DNA of 64,000 nucleotides, taken from assembly GCF_003369915.1 (NCBI RefSeq), contig NC_046675.1, positions 6,696,001 to 6,760,000 on the forward strand, read 5' to 3'. The notes under the pieces are model-generated. The model searched no databases and was not told where the DNA came from. It saw only the letters and a list, made by a program, of their open reading frames with translations. Source of the stretch: Drosophila miranda. Its lineage: Eukaryota; Arthropoda; Insecta; Diptera; Drosophilidae. Shown piece by piece: positions 28,501 through 38,000 of the stretch. How positions within the stretch are numbered: position 1 is the first letter of the stretch; every line of letters starts with the position of its first letter. The translations under genes were made by a program, and so were the position numbers.

Positions 28501-28895
28501 CAGAGTTGAAAACTGAGTGCCAGCAAATCAGCCAACCACGAGTCCTTCTTATCCGCCTCATGACGCACCAAAGTTCCAATGAGCTGGCCAATCGCTTTCC
28601 TTACACCCTTTTGCTCCTCTCCTCCTATCAATGCCTGGAGCATGCAACTCTTTATTTCCTCCTGCTGTTCGGGCGCCACCATCTGCCAGTGATGCAGCTT
28701 CTGGAGTCGCTTATTCATCAGGAGAACTGCGAGCTGGCGGACTGGTGTCTCTCGAGGCGACACCAGAATCTGGCAGAGCCCTGTCAGGGTCTGCGGATTC
28801 TTAAACGCCTGGCCCAAAGCTTCAGTGCACTCGTGGATTCGCCTTGTATCTGTGCACATGATACCGCCAATTATTTCCACCAATTCCGCCTCCAT
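25571..28895 (-). CDS. Importin-4-type karyopherin beta, copy 3 (diverged)
   Basis: Exons 28895-27418, 27359-26285 and 26227-25571 encode 1069 codons. Compared with copies 1 and 2, which are alike at these sites, I count 12 amino-acid-changing and 6 silent differences. Examples are RQI to RQL, DSDDEEDDYFKG to DSDVEEDDYFTG, ALGLM to ALDLM, NSRKS to NSSKS, REDPEEY to REDHEEY and NTCSSAE to NTSNSAE. No stop or frameshift is present and all splice sites are intact. A C-to-A change in the leader creates an in-frame TAA upstream and so fixes the start at MEAEL. A gypsy-like provirus begins 168 bp upstream of the ATG, 11 bp beyond the TATCGAT element, so distal promoter sequence is now over 8 kb away. 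Expression may differ from the other copies. Confidence 0.87.
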
Positions 28896-29063
28896 ACTTG
28901 ACTTGAAACTATATATTTTAGTTTACTTTTGGAAAATAAATTGTAATTTCGTAATGTGGTGCGACCAACTTTTAGAAAAAACTATACGAATGTGACCAAA
29001 TGCTCGATATGCTTCTGAAGTTTTTTTCCAAAGCACCTATATTTTTATCGATGAATACATATA

Positions 29064-29552
29064 AGTTAACCACCGACACTGGGCGTGTGCTGACCTAGCA
29101 TATCAGCGAGGTCCACGACCAGAGGCATAGGTTTGGCGGATGCAGCTGCAGTAATTCAACACCACCCACAAGGCGAAAGTCAGCGGTTCCCACGGGTGCC
29201 GAACATCTGCCAGCGACGTTGAAGTTCTTGGAACGGCGGCGATCGCTCTGCAGCGAAGGCAGCGCCGCGGCAGCACTGGCCGCGAAGCCGGCTGCAATCA
29301 TAGCTTTTAATTTCATGAATAATTAGTCTTAAGTTTGAATCCAAATAAAGCGCAGCGTATCGCTCGCCTCGACCAATTAATTTCTCATTCATAATATTCG
29401 GTCAGCTACCGCTACCGAATTCAATAACTATCATAACTCCAATGTTTGATACCACTCAGCTAGCTAACGCTTCTGAGGAATTGTTCACTTAAAATAATCA
29501 ATAAATACCTAATAACAGCATACTCGTCGTGTTCCAGTGTAATTTAATAATT
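29064..29552 (+). repeat. 5' LTR
   Basis: Starts agttaaccaccgacactggg and ends taatttaataatt. An AATAAA lies near 29343. Compared with the 3' LTR it differs at agaggcatag/agagtcatag, gaccaatt/gatcaatt, a one-T indel and ttccagtg/ttccggtg. Confidence 0.93.
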
Positions 29553-29652
29553 GGCGACCAACGTAAAAAGAACCAAACAAAAAATTTTTTTTGTGTGTGA
29601 AAATCAAACAGATAGTGAAAAAAAAAAAAAAAAAAAACAACAATAATAATTT

Positions 29653-30748
29653 TTATACCCGATACTCAAAATGAGTATTGGGTTATATTAGATTTGTGGT
29701 AAAAGTGGATGTGTGTAACGTCCAGAAGGAATCGTTTCCGACCCCATAAAGTATATATATTCTTGATCAGCATCAATAGCCGAGTCGATTGGGCCCTGTC
29801 TGTCTGTCCGTCTGTCCGTCCCCTTCAGCGCCTAGTGCTCAAAGACTATAAGAGCTAGAGCAACGATGTTTTGGATCCAGACTTCTGTGATATGTCACTG
29901 CTACAAAAATATTTCAAAACTTCGCCCCGCCCACTTCCGCCCCCACAAAGGACGAAAATCTGTGGCATCCACAATTTTAAAGATATGAGAAAACCAAAAA
30001 CGTAGAATTGTAGAGAATGACCATATCTTTAAGACTGCGGAAGCTGAATTGGATCGTATTATTACTTATATTAGCCAGCATCAAGAAAACAATTTCATTT
30101 TTTCTCGCCCTGTCTCTCTCTAACACACACGTAGCATAGGCGGCTTTGCTTAGAGTAAAACATTAGCGCCTAGATCTCAAAGACTATAAAAGCTAGAGCA
30201 ACCAAATTTGGTATCCACACTCCTAATATATCGGACCGAGACGAGTTTGTTTCAAAATCTCGCCACACCCCCTTCCGCCCCCGCAAAGGACGAAAATCTG
30301 GGGATATTCAAAAATCTCAGAGACTATTAAGGCTAGAGTAACCAAATTTGGTATCCGCACTTCTGTTAGATCTTACTATAAAACGTGTATCTCAAAATTT
30401 CGCCCCACCTCCTTCCGGCCACACAAAGGACGAAAATCTGTTGCATCCACAATATTGCACATTCGGGAAAACTAAAAACGCAGAATCATAGATAATGACC
30501 ATATCTATCAGATTGCTGAATCTGGATCAGATAAGATCATTTTTGTAGCCAAAAGCAAGAAATCAATTTTCAGTGGCTACGCAGCGCCCGACGTCACGCT
30601 CAGACAGATTTTCTGTCTCTCTCGCACGCACTCTTTGTCGTGTCGTTCAATATTAGCGGCGTCTGCCGGAGGAGAGCCATACTGACTTAGTATCGGGTAT
30701 AACTGTAGAGTTGCGGTGTCCGCTGCAGCTCACAACGTTCCCCCTCGT
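29653..30748 (+). mobile_element. DINE-1/INE-1-like Helitron relic nested in the retroelement leader
   Basis: It starts tatacccgatactcaaaatg and includes the family's typical block (cgtttccgaccccataaagtatatatattcttgatcagcat, seen as consecutive short motifs) and the tctgtccgtctgtccgt stretch. Inside are three diverged copies of a ~300-bp sub-repeat (gcgcctag.gctcaaagacta...cgcccccacaaaggacgaaaatctg). The end reads cgggtataactgtagagttg followed by a gcgg-tgt-ccgc hairpin and ctcacaacgttccccctcgtt. No protein is encoded. Length ~1.1 kb. The same 5' and 3' ends occur at 40305-41945. The resemblance to obscura-group DINE-1 (ISY-type) elements is from memory. Confidence 0.75.
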
Positions 30749-30904
30749 TCTTTTTGTGTGTATGGGTAAAACAACAAAGAACACAATAAAAAAAGAGACG
30801 AGAGAAAGAGAATCTTGCATAAAAAAAAAAAAAAAACAACAACAGCACAAAGACTGCGGCGACCATTCATGCCGTAGTCTTACAATAATTCTGTTTAAAA
30901 CCGA

Positions 30905-32263
30905 ATGGACAGAAATAGACTAAACAAAAAACAGAAACGACACGAACTTGGTGCCAGAACGTTAGCAAGTTTGCTTGGGGGATTCATTGACCTACAAGTA
31001 CCTGACCAAGTTGACCAACGCTGAACATCTCAGAGCTATAATTGACACGGCCGTGCAAAGCGCACTCACAGTGCAGGCGCGAGAGAACACTAGGAGGGAG
31101 GACGCCCTTTAACAGGAGTTTCAGCAACAGATAGCATTAGTAAACTCTAAAATACAAAACTCACCTCTCGCGGTACCCGAGGTGAAAGTCTATAAGGATG
31201 TAGAAATAACCGACGGGGTCCTTTGCGATGAGCCTCTCGACGCAGTGAAGTGCGTCCCTGAGTTCCACGGAACTCAGGATACATACGTAGCATGGAGACA
31301 GGCGGCCCATGCCGCATACAAAATTTTCAAAAGGTATGACGGAAGCTCCCGTCATTACCAGGCCATACTCATAATCCGGAGTAAGATTAGGGGCCCAGCA
31401 GATGCGGTCTTGGCATCATTCAACACACCGTTGAATTTCGAGGCCGTCATCGCAAGACTAGACTTCACATACAGCGTTAAGAGACCCATACATGTCATTG
31501 AACAAGAAATGGGCACGCTGAGGCAAGGCGGGATGTCGATTCTACAGTACTATGATGAGGTAGAAAAGAAACTTACCTTGTTGACCAACAAGGCCCACAT
31601 GACCTACGACATTAGCTTGGCAAAGGGCATGTGCGAAAAGTTCAGAGGCGACGCACTCCGTGTATTCATCTCTGGGCTGAAGCGTAGCTTGACAGACGTA
31701 CTGTTCTCCGCTCACCCCCCGATTTGCCAACAGCTCTCGCATTGGCACAGGAGGTGGAAGCAAACCACGAAAGATACGCTTTCGCAACAAGCTATGCTAG
31801 GGGTGTGGAAGAAAAGGGACGCTCTGACCAACGGCAACAAGGCCTTCAGAATCAGCAATCCCAAGGCACGAACCAGTCCAACTAGAACCACCAGAGTAAA
31901 AATCCCCATTATAAAAAGCAAAACGGCAACTATAACGCCGATAGAGCTCAGGCCGGTGGCGAAAAAGCCCCAGAACCTATGGACGTAGACCCCTCGTCCT
32001 CGAAATACAGACAACCAACGAACTGGCAGAAATTTCAAAATCAGGGTCAAGGCCAAGGCAGCAAACGCCCCGCCGGTTCCGATCGTGCAACTGGCCAAAG
32101 GCGGCAAAAGATAAATCTCCTAAAGGCAGTCGCTGAACAAGAGGCGAACTACGCACAAGTAGCACAGGGAGAAATAGACGACGGCAACGACTCTGACATA
32201 GATAGCGACAACGCCAATTTTTTAGGGGAAGGTCCCTGCTGCCGTTCATTCGGCGCAGAATAG
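30905..32263 (+). pseudogene. Retroelement gag, broken
   Basis: Capsid-type reading frame of the gypsy-like element. It can be followed from an ATG at 30905, but it changes frame near 31000 and meets a TAA near 31110. It is then open as a 268-codon stretch (31182-31988), but the true frame shifts again near 31715 and holds a TAG at 31883. It ends at a TAG at 32261. A near-perfect 11-bp inverted repeat (30850-30860 with 30872-30882) lies just upstream of the ATG. No intact Gag can be made. Confidence 0.75.
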
Positions 32264-32274
32264 CAGGGATAGAC

Positions 32275-35200
32275 ATGTCTTTTCTAATCGACACGGGTTC
32301 GGCCAAAAATTATATCAGACCAAACGAACGGCTAAAGAACGATACCCCTGTCGATTCCCCTTTCGCCGTGCACTCCATTCATGGCTCAAACAACATCACG
32401 CAGAAATGCAAGGTACCCATGTTTGGACACGACACCTTCTTCTTCCTATTAGATTCCATGACTACATTCGATGGGATCATAGGTCTTGACCTACTAAAAC
32501 AAGTAGGGGCAGTATTATGTCTTGATGAAGGCACAATAAAAATAGGTGCAACTTCGGAGTCGCTGCAGTACCTCAAATGTACTAACGTCAACCACACTAA
32601 AAACGAAGATATTCAAGCACCACCTGCGGTGAAAGCGGACTTCCTAAAAATGCTTGACCGCTACCAAAAGGCTTTCGCGGACTCTAACGAGTCGCTGCCT
32701 TATAACACAGCCGTAGTGGCTACAATCCGTACGACCGACGAAAACGCGGTCTACTCAAAGCTGTACCCATATCCCAAAGGTGTCGAAGATTTCGTAACTT
32801 CAGAGGTCAACGATCTCTTACGAAATGGCATCATCAGGAAGTCCAGATCCCCATACAACAATCCAGTATGGGTAGTGGACAAAAAAGGGACGGACGAGAA
32901 GGGCAATAGGAAGAAACGCCTAGTAATCGATTTCAGGAAACTGAATCTAAAAACCATCTCCGACACATACCCTATGCCGAGCATCACCATGATACTGGCA
33001 AACTTAGGTAAAGAAAAGTACTTCGCCACTCTCGATCTCAAATCAGGATACCACCAGATCACTCTTGCAGAATCTGATCGGGAGAAAACGGCATTCTCAG
33101 TTAACGGGGGGAAGTACGAATTTTGTCGACTCCCCTTCGGTTTAAAAAATGCCGGAGGTATTTTTCAGCGCACGATCGATGATGTTCTACGGGAACAAAT
33201 CGGTAAGTCGTGCTACGTGTACGTTGACGATGTCATCGTCTTCTCTGAAAACGAGGCGGATCACGTCAAACACGTTGGCTGGGTATTAAAGAACCTTCAT
33301 AGTGCAAACATGAGGGTGGCCCGCGAAAAGTCACAATTTTTTAAAGAGAGCGTCGAGTACCTCAGCTTTATCGTGACTAAACACGGCGCAAAAACGGACC
33401 CTGAAAAGGTGAGAGCCATTCAGCACTACGTTGAGCCCAAAACTGTATTTAGCGTCAGATCATTCATGGGTCTAGCTATTACCGTTGTTTCATTAAGGAT
33501 TTCGCAGCAATCGCGAAACCAATCTCCGACATTCTGAAAGGAGAAAACGGATCCGTCAGCAAGTACAGGTCAAAAAAGATCCAGGTACAGTTTAATGAGG
33601 CCCAACGCAACGCGTTTGAAAAGTTAAGAAACATTCTAGCCTCGGAGGACGTTACCCTCATGTACCCTGACTACCAAAAGCCATTCGATCTGACCACAGA
33701 CGCCTCGGCTTACGGCATCGGAGCCGTTCTGTCTCAGAACGGCCGCCCAATGACAATGATATCTCGATCATTGAAGGATAGAGAAGCAAACTACGCTACT
33801 AACGAGCGAGAACTGCTAGCTATCGTCTGGGCCTTAGCCAAACTGCGGCACTTCCTCTATGGTGCGAAAAATATTAACATATTTACCGATCATCAGCCAC
33901 TCACGTTCTCGGTATCCGAGAGCAACCCAAATGCCAAAATAAAGCGCTGGAAAGCGCGTATAGACGAAACAGGGGCCAAGCTCTTTTACAAACCAGGCAA
34001 AGAAAACCACGTGGCCGATGCTCTATCGCGCAAAAACGTTAACGCCCTACAAAACAACCACGAGGAGCCGGAGTCCGATGCGGCCACGATCCACAGTGAG
34101 TTGTCCCTGACCTACACAATCGAAACGACTGACAAACCGTTGAATTGCTTCCGTAACCAAATAGTGTTCGAAGAGGCCCGGTATCCGCTAAAAAAGAATT
34201 TTATCTTATTCGGCGAAAAAACTCGCCACTTGATAAACTTCACCGACAGGGAGACCTTAGTGGAGACAGTCAAGTCTGTCATCAACCGAGGCGTAGTGAA
34301 CGCGATTCACTGCAGCCTGCCAACACTGGCCAAAATCCAGCACGAAGTGATAAAGGCCTTCCCAGCCACAAAATTCTGGCACTGCAAGAATTTCGTAGCT
34401 GACGTGTTCAACGTTAGTGACAGGAGAGAAATAATCACCAAAGAGCATAACCGAGCCCGCAGGGCAGCGCAGGAAAATGTCAAGCAAATAATGACAGAGT
34501 ACTATTTCCCTAAAATGTCCAAACTAGCCAACGAGGTGGTCCTAAATTGTAAGGTTTGCGCAAGGGCAAAGTACGATAGGCACCCAAAAAACCAAGAGCT
34601 CGGCCAAACGCCGATTCCCTCACAGGCTGGAGAGATGTTACACGTTGACATCTTCTCCACAGACAAAAAATTCTTCCTAACCTGCGTAGACAAACTATCC
34701 AAGCTCGCAATGGTGCAACCCATTGCATCCAGGACAATAGAGGACTTACGACCCCCTGATACTAATGAACGTCTTCCCCAGGGAAAAGCAAGTCTATTGC
34801 GATAATGAGCCGGCTCTTAAGTCCGAGACCATAAGGTCTCTTCTTCTGAACAATTACGATGTAAACATCGTAAACGCACCGCCACTCCACAGCGTATCGA
34901 ACGGCCAGGTGGAACGGTTCCACAGCACCTTATTAGAAATAGCCAGGTGCCTGAAAATCCAATGAGGAATCGTAGACACGGTTGACCTCATCTTGCAGGC
35001 TACTGTCGAATACAACAGTTCCATTCATTCGGTAACCGAGCAAAGGCCCAAGGATGTCGTAACCACCGCTTCGCCGGAATGCATCCAGGGCATTGTAAAA
35101 AAGATAGAGGAAGCACAGGTTGAGCAGAATGCTAGGCTAAATAAAAACCGGCAAAACAGGGTCTTCGAAGTAGGCGAAGGAGTCCTAGTAAAAACCAACC

Positions 35201-35316
35201 GCAGGCTAGGAAACAAACTTTCGCCCCTCTGCGATGAAAGAACGGTTGAAGCGGACTTGGGGACAACGGTCCTCATCAAGGGGAGGGTGGTCCACAAGGA
35301 CAACCTCCGTCGGTAA
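32275..35316 (+). pseudogene. Retroelement pol (protease, RT, RNase H, integrase), broken
   Basis: Aspartic protease motif LIDTGSAKNY lies at the start, followed by reverse transcriptase with LDLKSGYHQI, LPFGLKNA and the catalytic YVDD. A frameshift occurs near 33475. RNase H (TTDASAYGIG) and the integrase zinc and catalytic regions (first Asp in HVDIFS) follow from 33480 to about 34745. A second frameshift there separates the rest of the integrase, with CDNEPA and the final Glu in GQVERFH. A TGA at 34963 then breaks that frame. Domain order is that of Ty3/gypsy elements. Confidence 0.85.
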
Positions 35317-35354
35317 TTTATAGTTTTAATCCCTTTTTCCATTTTCCATTTTAG

Positions 35355-36780
35355 GCTTATAATACTGACACTTTCACTATTGACCACTACGACTGCACGG
35401 GTAACGGACTACACGCACGCGAGCTACATTCCCATCATGGACGGCGACATACTGCTTTGGGACCAGTAGGGATACTTACGACACTCGACTAACCTCACCG
35501 ACTACAGATCCATGACCGACGAGACAATAAAGTTGACAGACTTGTTTCCACAATCTCACATGAGGAAGTTGTTGGAGATAGACACAGGACACGTACAAGA
35601 CATGCTAACTGCCCTCGACATTCGACATAGAAGGGTAAGAAGCCTTGACTTCCTGGGGACAGCCCTTAAGGCTGTAGCGGGTACGCCGGACTCACACGAC
35701 CTTAGGAACATAGAACAAATACAGACGCAGCTAGTCACTGCAAATAATAGACAAATCGACATTAACACCAGGACGCAAGAAAAAATTAATCAACTCACGG
35801 ACACAGTCAACAAAATTCTGAAGACCGCAAAAGACCAACAGGTGGACACGGGTCACCTGTTCGAAACCCTCACTACGCGCAATAGAATGCTAATAACCGA
35901 AATGGGGGCTCTCATGCTCACCTTAACTCTTGAAAAAGTTAACGTAATTAATCCAGAGATTATAGACCACTCGGATATCGAATCAATTCTCACCAATCAA
36001 GTTACAGGGACTTCAATCACAGACTTAATGAAGGTGTCTAATATTAAGATAGATCGTAAAGAAAATATCATAAATTTTGTAATCCAATTCCCTATTGTAA
36101 GCAAGCTGTGCAGGAAAATCACCATCTACCCAGTCGCGCACGACGGGCTGGTACTCCAGCTACAGGACAACCTGGTAGCCGAATGCAACGGGAAGGTCAT
36201 GGCCGCGACAAATTGCACCCAAACAGCGACAGCCACATTCTGCAAAGGGTCAGAGAACGTTACCTGTGCGCAAGGTCTCCATTCAGGGGACATCGCTCAC
36301 TGTCAGACGCAACCAAGCCACCTCGACCCTGTCACTGTGGTTGACGACGGCATCATCATCATAAACGATCATAGCGCCACCATCAGCTACGACGACTGCG
36401 CTGCAATAAGGGTCCATGGAACAAACCTCCTCACGTTTCGTTCATATGCCACCGTCGACAACGCTCGATTCCTAAACCGAAACAGCATTCGGAATCGAGC
36501 CCCTGCCGTAGCGGCGGCCGCTCGCCTAAACATTAGCGGCCACGACACAACGCTTAGCCTGCCCTACATCCACCGGCTGAGCGCAGAGAATCTGATCTTT
36601 ATCAATGAAGTCAGGGGCAGCGTTGCCATCAATACCACCTCAACGACATCACTCGGCCTAGTGATAGTGGTATTCGCCTTGAGCTCGGGAACATACTACT
36701 TCGCAAGAAGACGTCGCATCGCTCTACAAGTCTCCGAAATAGTTCAGAGCTATGACGCGACCGAGGGCGGTCGATCTTGA
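35355..36780 (+). pseudogene. Retroelement env, mostly open but with an early stop
   Basis: Envelope-type protein of gypsy/errantivirus elements. A splice acceptor (ccattttag, ending 35354) marks the usual spliced start. A hydrophobic signal-like stretch follows, then a TAG at 35467 interrupts the frame. From the ATG at 35512, 422 codons are open to 36780. Visible are a furin-type site RHRR (near 35620) followed by a hydrophobic fusion-peptide-like stretch, a coiled-coil-like segment, Cys residues, and a single membrane segment near the C-terminus ending in RRRR. The early stop removes the signal region from the open frame, so this copy should not yield a proper envelope. Confidence 0.8.
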
Positions 36781-36790
36781 GATGGGGAGT

Positions 36791-37278
36791 AGTTAACCAC
36801 CGACACTGGGCGTGTGCTGACCTAGCATATCAGCGAGGTCCACGACCAGAGTCATAGGTTTGGCGGATGCAGCTGCAGTAATTCAACACCACCCACAAGG
36901 CGAAAGTCAGCGGTTCCCACGGGTGCCGAACATCTGCCAGCGACGTTGAAGTTCTTGGAACGGCGGCGATCGCTCTGCAGCGAAGGCAGCGCCGCGGCAG
37001 CACTGGCCGCGAAGCCGGCTGCAATCATAGCTTTTAATTTCATGAATAATTAGTCTTAAGTTTGAATCCAAATAAAGCGCAGCGTATCGCTCGCCTCGAT
37101 CAATTAATTCTCATTCATAATATTCGGTCAGCTACCGCTACCGAATTCAATAACTATCATAACTCCAATGTTTGATACCACTCAGCTAGCTAACGCTTCT
37201 GAGGAATTGTTCACTTAAAATAATCAATAAATACCTAATAACAGCATACTCGTCGTGTTCCGGTGTAATTTAATAATT
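36791..37278 (+). repeat. 3' LTR
   Basis: Nearly identical to the 5' LTR (three substitutions, one single-base indel). It is followed by the TATA target duplicate at 37279-37282 and then unit 3 sequence (taaacccccgatgcttt), which aligns with 22375 onwards in unit 2. Confidence 0.93.
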
Positions 37279-37282
37279 TATA

Positions 37283-38000
37283 TAAACCCCCGATGCTTTC
37301 AAGAATTTCCGATGTGTAGGAAAACCGGCAAAAAGTTTTTAAAGCAGCCCAAATAAGTGGCATAAAGTCGAAAATTTTGTTGAAGCAAATATTAATTATA
37401 TTTCAATATATTGAAAGAAGAATCCCTATATAAAAAATCGATACATTTTGTTGCTAAAAATGCAACCCTGTCATTCTGATCAAGCTTCAAAGTCAGTTAA
37501 TTAGTCAGCTGATTCCTTCGACCAACTTAGCGGGAAATTTTTATTCACTTTTTATTCACCACTGCAGTGGCAGAATCGAGCAGACACTGCGAACATTTGG
37601 CCAGATTTGGCAATATCAACTCTTAACTCAAGTCTCAATCGACAGAACCCGTTTTCTTTATACTGGCAACGCCTAAGGAAAAGTCGTCCTGTCAAAAGAA
37701 TGAAGGTAGCTGAATGTTAACTGGTAGGTTCCACCCTTTACTCTATGCTTTATTGTTCAGTTTAATTAATAGTTTTAACTGGTTGTAACTGGAATTATGT
37801 ATTTTACTTTTGCGTTTTTTTTAACTGCCTGTTTCATATGACAGCCATATGGCTCTCTAAATATCCTGATAACGCGAGATCCCAGGAATACGAGAAGATG
37901 CCATATTCCAGCATTAATTGCTATTGGTACAATTTCATCCACCATTGGGACAGACACTGTATTTCGATGGATATTCAAAGAGTTCTTTCTCAACGTTCAT
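37283..38000. other. Displaced importin-4 upstream sequence and amidase 3' flank
   Basis: This aligns with 15717-16446 and 22376-23120 in units 1 and 2. It held the distal upstream region of importin-4 copy 3 before the provirus inserted, and the amidase 3' UTR with a minus-strand AATAAA near 37749. A ~18-bp deletion relative to unit 2 lies near 37348. Confidence 0.6.

Larger units (their letters stand above)
29064..37278 (+). mobile_element. Gypsy-type LTR retroelement (errantivirus-like), defective
   Basis: This 8.2-kb provirus has 489- and 488-bp LTRs and a TATA target duplication (29060-29063 and 37279-37282), the target preference of the gypsy/17.6 group. Its LTRs start with AGTTAA. A candidate primer-binding site (tggcgacc...) begins at the LTR end, and a purine tract gagatggggag (36779-36789) precedes the 3' LTR. 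Order is leader, gag, pol (protease, reverse transcriptase, RNase H, integrase), env. The LTRs differ by three substitutions and one indel, so insertion is recent. All three coding regions nevertheless carry breaks, so this copy cannot act alone. It lies in the opposite orientation to importin-4. Confidence 0.93.

Noticed and set aside
30812-30830. ttgcata resembling a Su(Hw) insulator core in the retroelement leader
   Set aside because: There is only one copy without the flanking consensus. The gypsy insulator is a cluster of such sites.
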